Source of the DNA: Pseudomonas izuensis
GTDB lineage: Bacteria; Pseudomonadota; Gammaproteobacteria; Pseudomonadales; Pseudomonadaceae
Direction: 5' to 3'
DNA: 36,651 nucleotides
NCBI RefSeq assembly: GCF_009861505.1
Contig: NZ_WTFT01000063.1
Coordinates: 1 to 36,651 of the forward strand
Part shown: one piece after another, positions 15,632 through 24,688 of the stretch
How the letters are laid out: each line of letters begins with the position of its first letter
Position numbering within the stretch: position 1 is the first letter of the stretch
The notes under the pieces: model-generated
What the model saw: the letters and a program-made list of their open reading frames with translations, nothing else
What the model was told of the DNA's origin: nothing
The model's database searches: none
Program-made: the position numbers and the translations under genes

Positions 15632-17203
15632 TCAGGACACGCAACGCGCCTTGTCTTTCCAGTACTTCTCACGCACCTGCCGACGCAGCACCTTGCCCAC
15701 TACACTGACCGGCAGTACCTCGACAAACGTGATCGACTTGGGCGCCTTGAATCGACCCAGACGGCCTTTCACATGCTCGATCAAGGCATCGACCGACACG
15801 GTTTCGCCCGCCTTGAGCACCACTTCGGCATGCACCGCTTCACCCCATTCCTCATGGGGAATGCCGACCACCGCGGAGTTGGACACCGCTGGATGGGCAT
15901 TGAGCGCCGCTTCCACTTCGATGGCGTACACGTTGAAGCCCCCGGTGATGATCATGTCTTTCTTGCGGTCAACCAGGAACAGGAAACCCTCGGGATCGAT
16001 GTAGCCCAGATCGCCGGACTTCCAGTAACCGTTGTGAAATTCCTGCGCCGTGCCTTCAGGATTCCTGAAGTAACCCGAGATGGTGCCCCGGGAACGGACC
16101 CACAATTCACCGGTGGTGCCCAGCGGCACTTCCTTGCCGTTGTCGTCGACAATCAGAATCTCTGCGCCGACGGCGATGCGCCCGGCCGAGGACAGTTGTT
16201 TTTCGTTACGGGTCAGGTGATCCGCTTTGCTCAGCAGGGCGACCGCGTGCAGGCTTTCAGTGGCACCGTAGATCTGCATGAAGATGTTGCCGAAACGCTC
16301 CTGGGCCTGACGCAATTTGGCCGGGCTCATCGGTGCCGCGCCGTAGGCCATGGTTTGCAGCGAAGACAGGTCATAGTCCCGGGCTTCGGGCATTTCCAGC
16401 AGGCGATAGATCATGGTCGGCACGAGCAGGGTCATGGTGACGTTTTCGGCTTCGATGTTGCGGCACAGCCGCGCCAGGTCCGGGACGTTCTGGGTCAGGG
16501 TGCAGCCACCGCGAAACAGTGTTGGCAGCAGGCCCAGGCCGGAGCCGTGGCTGATGGGCGCCATGTGCAGGAAACGTGTGTCCGGCTGGTAAGGCTGCTC
16601 GGCCTCCAAGTACATCGAATCGCGCAACGCCATCCAGTTATCGAGGGTGTAGGCGGCGCACTTGCTTTGCCCGGTGGTGCCACCGGTGAAGCGATAGACC
16701 AGCGGGTCTTTCTGCATGTCGTTGTCGACACCCGGGTTGTGATCCGGTACGCCTTCGAGCAGGTCCCAGAAACTCAAAAGTCCCTCGCGCGGGGTTTCTG
16801 GCGGGTCCATGCAGACAACGGTGATGCCCTGATCGTGCAGCAGGTCGAAATAGCGATCGATCAATGCGTTCTCGATGAACACCACCTTGGGGCGCAGGAA
16901 CTCGACTTGCCAGCGGTGCTCCTCGAACGCGTCGCGGTAGTTGGTATAGGCAGCGGCGGCGTCGCCCTTGAGCGCCGTCCAGGCATGGAACAGCGAGATG
17001 TTGTCGTTTTCCAGAATGCAGAGATAGACATCCCCGCGGCGAAGTTCCAGACGTCCGCGCAGCATGTTGACGATGCGATTGGTCAGCGAATGGAGCTCAC
17101 GGAAGTTGTAGCGACGATTGCGCTCGATGTTGACCAGGGCTTCCCGGTCGCCAAAGCGCACGGCCAGGTTACCGACCGTGTTTGCGAAGTTCATTATTGT
17201 CAT
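15632..17203 (-). CDS. Acyl-CoA synthetase (AMP-forming)
   Basis: 523 residues of the ANL superfamily, activating a carboxylic acid to acyl-CoA through acyl-AMP. The ATP-binding motif TGGTTGQSK is at 173-181, QIYGATES marks the adenine pocket, and the hinge region reads WKSGDLGYIDPEGFLFLVDR. The catalytic lysine is K504 in VVGKVLRR. It resembles FadD3- and FadD17-like ligases that act on large cyclic or branched acids, but this similarity alone does not fix the substrate. It is last in the minus-strand operon, 83 bp after the SDR gene. On the coding strand GGAG is seven bases before the ATG. Confidence 0.92.
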   Translation of the reverse strand: MTIMNFANTVGNLAVRFGDREALVNIERNRRYNFRELHSLTNRIVNMLRGRLELRRGDVYLCILENDNISLFHAWTALKGDAAAAYTNYRDAFEEHRWQVEFLRPKVVFIENALIDRYFDLLHDQGITVVCMDPPETPREGLLSFWDLLEGVPDHNPGVDNDMQKDPLVYRFTGGTTGQSKCAAYTLDNWMALRDSMYLEAEQPYQPDTRFLHMAPISHGSGLGLLPTLFRGGCTLTQNVPDLARLCRNIEAENVTMTLLVPTMIYRLLEMPEARDYDLSSLQTMAYGAAPMSPAKLRQAQERFGNIFMQIYGATESLHAVALLSKADHLTRNEKQLSSAGRIAVGAEILIVDDNGKEVPLGTTGELWVRSRGTISGYFRNPEGTAQEFHNGYWKSGDLGYIDPEGFLFLVDRKKDMIITGGFNVYAIEVEAALNAHPAVSNSAVVGIPHEEWGEAVHAEVVLKAGETVSVDALIEHVKGRLGRFKAPKSITFVEVLPVSVVGKVLRRQVREKYWKDKARCVS

Positions 17204-17286
17204 GGTTATTCTCCGTCCGGGCGTGTGGCTGCACGCCCGTTGCGATCATCATCGCGAGTTTAAACCGGGCCCCGGCCCGGGAATAC

Positions 17287-18207
17287 TCAGGCCTGTCGAG
17301 CCTTGATAGCCGCCATGGCCGTGTCGATGAAGACCTTGACCTGCTCGTTGGCGTCGTTGCGCGGCGCGGCAGTGCTCCAGTCGGTGATCTGTGCCAGGCG
17401 CGCCTCGATGGCCTCCGGCGACAGTTCGTCGTTGCCGATGTACACCGGAGCGGTCTCTTCCATGCGCACCGCCGAGAACACCCCGGCGCCGGCACCCAGG
17501 ATCAGCTTGGTCGGTGCGTTTTCGCTGACCAGGAACAAGGCGCCTGGAGTGACCTGTTCGGGACGGCTGGCGGCCAGCAGTTCAGCCGGCATGACGTCTT
17601 CGGTCATGCGGGTGGCGGCCATCGGTGCCAGGGTGTTGACCAGGATGTTGTTCTTGCGGCCTTCGATGGCCAGCATGTTCATCAAGCCGACCACGGCCAT
17701 TTTTGCTGCACCGTAGTTGGCCTGGCCGAAGTTGCCGAACAGGCCGGCGGCGGAGGTGGTCATCAGGATGCGGCCGTAGTTTTGCTCACGCATCACTTCC
17801 CATACGGCCTTGGTGCAGTTGATCGAGCCCATCAGGTGGACATTGATCACTGCGTTGATGTCGGCCATCTCCATCTTGGCGAACGACTTGTCGCGCAGGA
17901 TGCCGGCGTTGTTGATCAGGATGTCGACACGACCGAAGGCTTCGACCGTTTGCTTGACCATGGCCTGGACCTGTTCGTAGTCGGCCACGTTGGCGCCGTT
18001 GGCGATGGCGACGCCACCGGCCTGGCGAATTTCCTCGACCACGGCCAGGGCGGCATCGGTGGAACTGCCGGAGCCGTCACGGCTGCCGCCGAAGTCGTTG
18101 ATCACCACCTTGGCGCCACGGGCGGCAAGATTCAGGGCGTGGACGCGGCCAAGACCGTTGCCAGCGCCGGTGACGATAGCGACGCGATCATCAAAACGAA
18201 TGGTCAT
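17287..18207 (-). CDS. MFE-2-type (3R)-hydroxyacyl-CoA dehydrogenase (SDR)
   Basis: 306 residues from the ATG at 18207, which has AGAGGAAAAT upstream; a longer frame to 18345 would run into the thiolase gene. The cofactor motif TGAGNGLG is at 13-20, ILINNAG at 97-102, and the catalytic S152, Y165 and K169 are present (YGAAK). NDFGGSRDGSG, about residues 37-47, is the hallmark loop of the dehydrogenase part of peroxisomal multifunctional enzyme 2, which oxidises (3R)-hydroxyacyl-CoA, including branched and sterol-derived ones. Here it stands alone, with the hydratase part encoded separately (MaoC at 36081). A C-terminal extension of about 60 residues follows the Rossmann domain. Confidence 0.9.
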   Translation of the reverse strand: MTIRFDDRVAIVTGAGNGLGRVHALNLAARGAKVVINDFGGSRDGSGSSTDAALAVVEEIRQAGGVAIANGANVADYEQVQAMVKQTVEAFGRVDILINNAGILRDKSFAKMEMADINAVINVHLMGSINCTKAVWEVMREQNYGRILMTTSAAGLFGNFGQANYGAAKMAVVGLMNMLAIEGRKNNILVNTLAPMAATRMTEDVMPAELLAASRPEQVTPGALFLVSENAPTKLILGAGAGVFSAVRMEETAPVYIGNDELSPEAIEARLAQITDWSTAAPRNDANEQVKVFIDTAMAAIKARQA

Positions 18208-18293
18208 TGTATTTTCCTCTGGTGAAATAGTAGTAGGCGGAGAACGGCGGAGGAAGTGCGTGGTTTCCCCAGGGTCGCCGCTCTCCATAAACA

Positions 18294-19538
18294 TCAGGCG
18301 CGGCTGAAGATGCCGACGTGCTCGGTGGACTCTTCCACACGCCACAGGCCGCCACCGTTGCCTTGCAGGGCAAAGCGCGCGCCTTCGACCTGACGTGGGC
18401 CACAGTTGCCGCGCAGTTGCTCCACCAATTCGAAGATCTGCCCGATGCCGGTGGCGCCGATCGGATGGCCCTTGGATTCAAGGCCTCCGGACGGGTTGAC
18501 CGGCAGCCGGCCACCCAAAGCGCTGTCGCCGCGTTCGGCCATCACACCGCTCATGCCCGGTTCGCACAGGCCCAGGGCTTCGATCGCCAGTAGCTCGCCG
18601 ATGGCGGTAGCGTCATGCACCTCGGCCACATCGATGTCCTGCGGAGCAATGCCGGCCTGTTCGAAAGCGACCTTGCCGGCCAAGTGGGTACATCCCTTGT
18701 CGAAATCTTCGGCGGCACGGGCCGAGGCCGAGCGCACGACGCTGGCCAGTACCTTGATCGCGCGGTTCTTGTTGAAACCGTACTTCTTCAGGGCCGACTC
18801 AGTACACAGAATCGCGGCGGCGGCGCCATCGGAAATCGGCGAGCACATCGGCAGGGTGATCGGGTAGGTGATCGGTGGCGCAGCGAGGATCTCCTCGATG
18901 CTCATGGCATTGCGGTACTGCGAGCGTTCGTTGTGCACCGAATGACCGTGGTTCTTCGACGACACAGCGGCCAGTTGCCGCTGGGTGATGCCATAGCGAT
19001 CCATCAGGCCACCACGGCCCAGGGCTGCATAGACGTCCATGAACGGGCTGTAGGGTTTCTCCGATTGCGAGCCGGCGGGTGGCACGATGCCTTTGCCCAT
19101 GCTCGCCAGGTAGTGCTTGTTTTCCTCGAAGGTTTCGATGTCCCAGGCGGATTCGAAGGCCGAGAACATTTTCGCCTTGTCGCTGTAGAACATCTTCTCC
19201 GCGCCAACCGCCAGGGCTACTTCGGCAGCGCCGGCCTGTAGCTGGGTAACGGCCAGGTTGAAGGCATGGCTCGAAGAGGCGCAGGCGCCTTCGATGTTGA
19301 AGATCGGGATGCTGTCCAGGCCCAGAGGCAGCAGCGCCACCTGGCCACGGATCATGTGTTGGCCATCGAAATGGCCCTGGGTGCAGTTGCCGAAAAAGCC
19401 GACCTGAATCCACTTGCGGTCGCAATCGGCGTCTTTCAGGGCATCTTCCACCGCCCAGGCGGTGAGTTGCTTGATGGTCTTGTCAGTGTGACGGCCGAAG
19501 GCGGTCATGCCGACGCCGACGATGTATACGTTTTCCAT
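18294..19538 (-). CDS. SCP-x-type thiolase (lipid-transfer-protein thiolase) 1
   Basis: 414 residues. The nucleophilic cysteine is C86 in NIEGACASSS. The catalytic His is in SKGHPIGATG, and the end reads ALQGNGGGLW in place of the CGGG of ordinary thiolases. This is the SCP-x thiolase class that cleaves 3-oxoacyl-CoAs with 2-methyl branches or bulky side chains; the SCP2 domain itself is absent. It differs clearly from the duplicated thiolases at 25726 and 32494. The gene precedes the SDR gene by 86 bp. GAGG lies before the ATG. Confidence 0.9.
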   Translation of the reverse strand: MENVYIVGVGMTAFGRHTDKTIKQLTAWAVEDALKDADCDRKWIQVGFFGNCTQGHFDGQHMIRGQVALLPLGLDSIPIFNIEGACASSSHAFNLAVTQLQAGAAEVALAVGAEKMFYSDKAKMFSAFESAWDIETFEENKHYLASMGKGIVPPAGSQSEKPYSPFMDVYAALGRGGLMDRYGITQRQLAAVSSKNHGHSVHNERSQYRNAMSIEEILAAPPITYPITLPMCSPISDGAAAAILCTESALKKYGFNKNRAIKVLASVVRSASARAAEDFDKGCTHLAGKVAFEQAGIAPQDIDVAEVHDATAIGELLAIEALGLCEPGMSGVMAERGDSALGGRLPVNPSGGLESKGHPIGATGIGQIFELVEQLRGNCGPRQVEGARFALQGNGGGLWRVEESTEHVGIFSRA

Positions 19539-19589
19539 CGTTACCTCGAATCACTCAGTAAAAAGGGGCAGGGCGCCTGAATCCGGTTT

Positions 19590-19683
19590 CTGTGGGAGCG
19601 AGCCTGCTCGCGAAGACGAAATTCCAACCACAGAAGATGCGGCGGCAGTACCGGCCTCTTCGCGAGCAGGCTCGCTCCCACAG
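19590..19683. repeat. REPIN 3 (REP doublet, perfect 27-base arms)
   Basis: The arms at 19590-19616 and 19657-19683 are perfect inverted copies (CTGTGGGAGCGAGCCTGCTC onward). It lies inside the minus-strand operon between the enoyl-CoA hydratase and the thiolase genes, so it would be transcribed and could affect relative expression of the two. Confidence 0.88.
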
Positions 19684-19699
19684 GTTTCGAAGCTGCGAA

Positions 19700-20473
19700 T
19701 CAGTAACCCTTGAAATCCGGTTTGCGCTTTTCGGCGAAGGCGCGCACGCCCTCGGCCATGTCGTAGGAGCGCTGGTGGTCGCGCAGTTCCAGCAGCTCCT
19801 GGCGCAGGGCATCGGCTCGGGACTTGTCGCCGGCCTCGTCGGCGACTTTCTTCATCTTGCGCAGTACCAGCGGGCTTTTCCCGGCCAGCTTGTCGCCCAG
19901 TGCCTGCACGCGCCCGACCAGTTCACTGTCGGCGACCACTTCGCTGACCAGCCCGTAGTTCTTCATGTCCTGGGCGGGCAGGGCGTCACCGGTGAACAGC
20001 ATGTACTTGGCGATGTTCTCCGGGATCTTGCGTGGCAATACCGCTGCGCCACCGCCGCCGGGAAATACGCCGAAGTTGGAGTGGGCATCACCGAAACGCG
20101 CACTTTGCGCGGCAATCACCAGGTCGCAGCACAGCACCGTTTCCAGGCCACCGGCCAGGGCCAGGCCGTTGACGGCGGCGATCACCGGTTTGGGAAACGC
20201 ACGCAGCGCATCGAAAAAGGTAACGATGGTGTCCAGCAAATCCTTCTCGCCGGGCTGCGGCGTGCCGCCGGCTTTGAGGTCGGCGCCGGCACAGAAGGCC
20301 GGGCCAGTGGCGGTCAGGGCTACCACGCGGACTTGATCGTCGTTTTCCCAGGCGTGCAAGCGGGCGGTCATGGCCTCCAGCATTTCACGGTTAAGGGCAT
20401 TCATGGCTTTCGGACGGGTCAGGGTGATCCAGCCCACCTGGCCCTTGATGTCAAAAGAAACGGACTCGCTCAT
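19700..20473 (-). CDS. Enoyl-CoA hydratase/isomerase family protein
   Basis: 257 residues from the ATG at 20473, with GAGG seven bases upstream; a TTG at 20479 is a less likely start. Crotonase landmarks are present: oxyanion-hole AFCAGADLKAG and LALAGGLETVLCCD, which keeps the first catalytic Glu (position 144 in rat crotonase). The second Glu (164) is replaced by His in GDAHSNFGVFPGGGG. Such variants can still hydrate or can do other crotonase-fold reactions, so only the family is sure. It is the first gene of the minus-strand operon with thiolase, SDR and ligase and diverges from the LuxR-family regulator. Confidence 0.88.
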   Translation of the reverse strand: MSESVSFDIKGQVGWITLTRPKAMNALNREMLEAMTARLHAWENDDQVRVVALTATGPAFCAGADLKAGGTPQPGEKDLLDTIVTFFDALRAFPKPVIAAVNGLALAGGLETVLCCDLVIAAQSARFGDAHSNFGVFPGGGGAAVLPRKIPENIAKYMLFTGDALPAQDMKNYGLVSEVVADSELVGRVQALGDKLAGKSPLVLRKMKKVADEAGDKSRADALRQELLELRDHQRSYDMAEGVRAFAEKRKPDFKGY

Positions 20474-20496
20474 CTCCAATCCTCGATCAAATGCAA

Positions 20497-20525
20497 TTGA
20501 CGTTTCTGTCTGGACTGGAAATTAC
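20497..20525 (+). promoter_or_regulatory. Weak candidate promoter for the LuxR-family regulator
   Basis: TTGACG (20497-20502) matches the -35 consensus in five of six bases, but the -10 area about 17 bases downstream (AATTAC) is poor. It lies in the 162-bp divergent region 20474-20635, which must hold promoters for both this gene and the minus-strand operon and is the obvious place for the regulator to bind. The region also has a run of eight C. Confidence 0.25.
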
Positions 20526-20635
20526 GCGAGTCACTCAGACCCTCACCCCCCCCTTGCGGACGGGGCGCCGACCGCTTCGCCTGTTGCAGGATGGGCGTCA
20601 CATCCAGGCAAAAAGCCAAGGGCGGAGAGTCAATC

Positions 20636-23347
20636 ATGCAGACAAATGTCATCAACGCCGGCGATCTGTTGGTCGCCACCAAGTTCTCGCCACCGCGTCT
20701 GAACGCCCGGCACATCCCCCGTGCCTACCTGCTGGGTCGCTTGCGCGAGTCGCAACTTTGCAGTGCCACCCTGATTACCGGTGGCGCAGGGTTCGGTAAA
20801 ACGGTTTTGCTCGCCCAATGGCGTCTGGAATTGATGAAAGCCGGGCTGGACGTGGCTTGGGTTTCGTTCAGCCTTGACGACCGTCAGTTCGCCAGTTTCC
20901 TGTCCTATTTGCTGGCGGCCTTGCAGCGCCTGGGCATCGCGATCGAACAGGATTGGCTCAACAGTGACGGCAGCGAACAATCGATCAATGCCTTGATCGC
21001 CCTGATCACCCACGCCGCACAAGACCTCGAAACAGAAATGCACCTGCTGCTTGACGACTTCCAGCATGTCGACTCGCCGATCGCACACCGGCTGATGCAG
21101 AAATTACTGGATCATTGCCCGTCCAACCTGCACATCACCCTTGCTTCGCGCAGCACACCGCCGCTGAGCCTGGGGCGTTTGCGCATGCAGGGCCATGTGG
21201 CCGAGATCGATACCGCCGAACTGCCGTTCGATGTCGATGAAACCCAAGCATTCTTCAAGCAAAACCTCAGCGTCCTGCCACTCACCGCCGACGAAGAACG
21301 CCTGATCCATGACTTGACCAGCGGCTGGCCCGCCAGCTTGCAACCCATCGCCACCATGTTGCGAGTGCGTCCGACCCGGCGTACGCAACTGCGTTCGATC
21401 CTGCGTAACTCGGCGGACCTTCAGGCCTACCTGACCGAGGACGTGGTGGCGTGCCTGCCGCCGGAGTTGCTGGAGTTCATGGAGAAGGTTTCGATACTGC
21501 GGCGTTTCAATGCCGATGTTGGCGCGTTCGTCACCGGCAGCCCCCATGCGCAAGACATGATCAAGCGGGCCGAGGACGAGAATCTGTTGATTCATCGCAT
21601 CGAATCGGAAGACAGCTCGCCCTGGTACCGCTTCCATCCGCTGTTCGGCGAATTTCTCACCCAGCGCCTGACGGCCCGTGGCGAGGCGGTGGTGCAGGCG
21701 CTGCATCGACACGCCAGCCAGTGGTTCGCCGAGCATGACTATCTGGTGGAGGCGGTGCGCCACGCCAATCTGGGCGGTGACCGTGATTACGCCGTCAAGG
21801 CCATGGAACAAGCGGCGTCCAGCACCTGGAGCATGGCCTATATCAGTCCGATGCTGCACCTGCTCGAACGCTTGCCCCAGGATATTCTGTTCGCCCATCC
21901 GCAACTGTTCATCATGGGTTGCCTGACCTATGCCTTTACCGCCCGCCCGGAAAAGGCCCAGCGCTGGCTGGAGCAGATCCGCCGCAGCGAGGCATCGCGC
22001 AACCCGGCGATCTCTTCGAAACTGGTCCTGGCCGACGCCGCCATTGCCCTGACACTGGATCAGCCCCATCGGGTCATCGGCCTGCTGGAACCGACTCTCC
22101 AGACACCCCTGGAAAACCGCTCGTTGCGCTACATCAGCCTGTCGGGACTGGCCACCGCCTATCTGTCGGTGGGGCGTGCGGATGATGCGCGCCGGCTCCA
22201 TGAGCGGCATCCGATCGAGCTTCAGGACCGCGAAAACGACATGGCCATGGTCTTCGAAAGCACCCGGGCGCTGACCCGTCTCAGGGAGGGTAATGCCCGG
22301 CAGGCACAAAGCATCGGGACCAGCGTTACCGGGCGTGCCGAACACGCCTATGGGCGCGACTCGGTTGCAGCCAATCTGTGCGCCGCCACACTCTGCGACG
22401 CCTTCTATGAGCTCGACCTGCTCGACGACGCGTTACGGGTGCTGGCCAATCGCAGCGGGATTTTGCGTTCATCCATGCCCGAAGTGATGGGGCGGGCTTC
22501 CATCTGCCGCGCACGCATCACCTTGCAGCGCGAGTCAGCCCAGGCTGCCCTGCATTTCCTCGAGGCGCAGGGCGCGCATTTTCACGTACTGGGCCTGGAC
22601 CGGCTGCTGGCGATGATGCTGGCCGAGCAAGTCCGCGTGCTGATACAGCAAGGTGAAAGTCGTCGCGCCGTCGAGCTGATGACGCGACTGACGGCGCTGG
22701 AGGCCGAGCAACGCCCCCACGCCGAAGCACGGGAGGCCATCGGTTGCCTGGCGGCGATGTCCCGAGTGCGACTGGCACTGGCCGGGCGTGAGCCGGGCCA
22801 GGCCCTGGAACACCTGCAGTCCATTGCCGCCTACGTTGAGCAGTCGGCAAAGGGACGCACCCTGATTCGTCTTCGCTTGCTCAGCGCCCTGGCTCACCAC
22901 ATGCTCGATCAGCCGGATCAGGCTCGGACGTACCTGCAACAGGCCCTGGAGGCGGGTGCGAGAATGGGATTGGTACGTACGCTGCTCGATGAAGGCCCGG
23001 CGGTGCTCACATTGCTGGCTCAAGGGCAGGACGAAATCGCCCGGGACAGTTCGACCGCCGATTACCTGAAGACATTGCTCAACCGCGAACTACCCCACGA
23101 GGAGCCCACGCCAACGGCGGTTGTCCCCAGGAGCATGCCGGACGGGCCACGGGCCAGCCTGACGCCGCGAGAGCTGGAGATCCTCGGCCTGATCGCCCAG
23201 GCCATGTCGAATAAACGCATTGCCCTGACGCTGAACATTACCTTTGGCACGGTGAAATGGAACGTGAAAAACATCCTCGCCAAGCTGGGGGTGTCGAGCC
23301 GCTATGCGGCGATCTCCCTGGCTCGCCAGCAGGGCATGCTCAAGTAA
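20636..23347 (+). CDS. Large LuxR-family (LAL/MalT-type) transcriptional regulator
   Basis: 903 residues from the ATG at 20636, which has GGCGGAGAG upstream; an in-frame ATG at 20591 has no such site. The N-terminal NTPase domain has Walker A GGAGFGKT at 49-56 and a Walker B-like HLLLDDFQHVD near 140. A long helical-repeat sensor region follows. The C-terminal LuxR-type helix-turn-helix (about 840-900) reads LTPRELEILGLIAQAMSNKR. ATP- and inducer-dependent activators of this build include MalT and AlkS, the activator of alkane degradation. By its position it is the probable activator of the divergent operon and of the downstream beta-oxidation genes. The inducer is unknown. Confidence 0.93.
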   Translation: MQTNVINAGDLLVATKFSPPRLNARHIPRAYLLGRLRESQLCSATLITGGAGFGKTVLLAQWRLELMKAGLDVAWVSFSLDDRQFASFLSYLLAALQRLGIAIEQDWLNSDGSEQSINALIALITHAAQDLETEMHLLLDDFQHVDSPIAHRLMQKLLDHCPSNLHITLASRSTPPLSLGRLRMQGHVAEIDTAELPFDVDETQAFFKQNLSVLPLTADEERLIHDLTSGWPASLQPIATMLRVRPTRRTQLRSILRNSADLQAYLTEDVVACLPPELLEFMEKVSILRRFNADVGAFVTGSPHAQDMIKRAEDENLLIHRIESEDSSPWYRFHPLFGEFLTQRLTARGEAVVQALHRHASQWFAEHDYLVEAVRHANLGGDRDYAVKAMEQAASSTWSMAYISPMLHLLERLPQDILFAHPQLFIMGCLTYAFTARPEKAQRWLEQIRRSEASRNPAISSKLVLADAAIALTLDQPHRVIGLLEPTLQTPLENRSLRYISLSGLATAYLSVGRADDARRLHERHPIELQDRENDMAMVFESTRALTRLREGNARQAQSIGTSVTGRAEHAYGRDSVAANLCAATLCDAFYELDLLDDALRVLANRSGILRSSMPEVMGRASICRARITLQRESAQAALHFLEAQGAHFHVLGLDRLLAMMLAEQVRVLIQQGESRRAVELMTRLTALEAEQRPHAEAREAIGCLAAMSRVRLALAGREPGQALEHLQSIAAYVEQSAKGRTLIRLRLLSALAHHMLDQPDQARTYLQQALEAGARMGLVRTLLDEGPAVLTLLAQGQDEIARDSSTADYLKTLLNRELPHEEPTPTAVVPRSMPDGPRASLTPRELEILGLIAQAMSNKRIALTLNITFGTVKWNVKNILAKLGVSSRYAAISLARQQGMLK

Positions 23348-23354
23348 CCGGATG

Positions 23355-23409
23355 TTGGCCGCGGCCCGCACACCCTCCCGAGACGGGAGGCGCCTGCGCC
23401 GCTGGCCAA
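23355..23409 (+). other. Structured spacer between regulator and ACAD 2
   Basis: A 7-bp stem CCTCCCG-AGA-CGGGAGG (23374-23390) lies inside a longer pairing TTGGCC (23355-23360) / GGCCAA (23404-23409). There is no T-run. It starts 8 bp after the regulator stop and may attenuate or partly end that transcript before ACAD 2. Confidence 0.45.
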
Positions 23410-23461
23410 CCCCCATGCTCAGGTCAGCATCGACTACCCGACCCGGTTCAAGAGGAAGACC

Positions 23462-24607
23462 ATGAGCGATACATCAGCAGCATTCCTGAGCGAGCAGGAA
23501 ATCATGATTCGCGACGCCGCCCGCAAAGTGGCGCAAGAAGTCGTGGCCGCCACGGCGGCCGAGCGCGACCGCACGGGCGCCTGGCCGCACGCGGAACTCA
23601 AGGCGGTGGCCGAGCTCGGCTTCCTGGGCATGCAGATTCCCGAGGAGGCCGGCGGTTCGGGCATGTCCTTTCCTGAATACTGCCTGTGCATCGAGGAATT
23701 CGCCGCAGCGGATGCCGGCTTCGCGACCATTCTGCATGTCCACAACGGCATGACCGACATGCTGCATCGCTTCGGCACCGAGGGGCAAAGGCAGCAGTAT
23801 CTGGCCGGGATGATTTCCGGCGAGCTGATTGCCGCCGGCTTGCTGACCGAGCCCCAGGCCGGTTCCGACACCGCCGCGTTCCGCACCACGGCGCGCCGCG
23901 ACGGCGACCATTACGTTCTCAACGGCAGCAAGCAGTTCATCTCCAACGGCAGCGAGGCGGGCGTCGCCTTTGCCATTGCCGCGACCACCGATACTCCGGA
24001 GGGCCGCAAAGGCCCGAGCATGTTCATCATTGATCCGCGTGAGCCCGGTTATATCGTCACGCGCGTCGAAAGCAAGATGGGCCAGCGCTCGGCGCACGTG
24101 GCGGCCATTCAACTGGATAACTGCCGGGTACCGGCGCACAACCTGCTGGCAGAGGAAGGCACTGCCTACAAACGCCTGATGGCCACTCTGTCGGAAGGCC
24201 GGATCGGCATCGCCGCCGTGGCGGTGGGCGCCGCCCGTGCTGCGCTGGACGCGGCGGTGAAGTATGCCAACGAGCGGGAAGCCTACGGTGCGCCGATCAT
24301 CAAGCTGCAAGGCGTGGCGTTCGATCTGGCCGACATGGCCACCCAGTTCGAAGTCGCGCAGCACTACATGCTGCACGCCGCGCGCCTGCATTACGCCGGC
24401 GTTCCCTGCGCCAAGGAAGCGTCGATCGCCAAGCTGTTCGCCAGCGAAATGGCCGAGAAGGTCTGTTCCGAAGCACTGCAAATCCATGGCGGCTACGGCT
24501 ACCTCAGCGATTTCCCGGTGGAGCGCTACTGCCGTGACGTGCGGGTGACCAAGATCTACGAGGGCACCAGCCACATCCAGAAAGTGATCATCGCCCGCAA
24601 CCTGTAA
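23462..24607 (+). CDS. Acyl-CoA dehydrogenase (ACAD 2)
   Basis: 381 residues, paralogue of ACAD 1 at 5514 (same start MSDTSAAFL and C-terminal block QIHGGYGYL.DFPVERYC). Signature LLTEPQAGSD, flavin-binding NGSKQFISNG and catalytic E367 in IYEGTSHIQ are all intact, so it should be an active FAD-dependent dehydrogenase using ETF. Differences cluster in the segments after NGSKQFISNG, around the substrate pocket, consistent with a different acyl chain. It is followed 81 bp downstream by the isomerase-like gene. AAGAGGAAG stands before the ATG. Confidence 0.93.
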   Translation: MSDTSAAFLSEQEIMIRDAARKVAQEVVAATAAERDRTGAWPHAELKAVAELGFLGMQIPEEAGGSGMSFPEYCLCIEEFAAADAGFATILHVHNGMTDMLHRFGTEGQRQQYLAGMISGELIAAGLLTEPQAGSDTAAFRTTARRDGDHYVLNGSKQFISNGSEAGVAFAIAATTDTPEGRKGPSMFIIDPREPGYIVTRVESKMGQRSAHVAAIQLDNCRVPAHNLLAEEGTAYKRLMATLSEGRIGIAAVAVGAARAALDAAVKYANEREAYGAPIIKLQGVAFDLADMATQFEVAQHYMLHAARLHYAGVPCAKEASIAKLFASEMAEKVCSEALQIHGGYGYLSDFPVERYCRDVRVTKIYEGTSHIQKVIIARNL

Positions 24608-24688
24608 CCGGGTGGCGTTGGCCTTTGCGGACAACTTGAGGCACGGCCAGGTACGACCCGGCCGATGCGGCATCAGGAGGAGTTGAAT

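Noticed and set aside
15773..17263. A 496-residue plus-strand frame opposite the acyl-CoA synthetase
   Set aside because: The minus strand has the full set of synthetase motifs and a good start; the plus-strand protein is rich in His, Gln and Gly without domains.
24665..24688. ATG at 24665 as start of the isomerase-like gene
   Set aside because: It lies upstream of a strong AGGAGG that is correctly spaced for the GTG at 24689.
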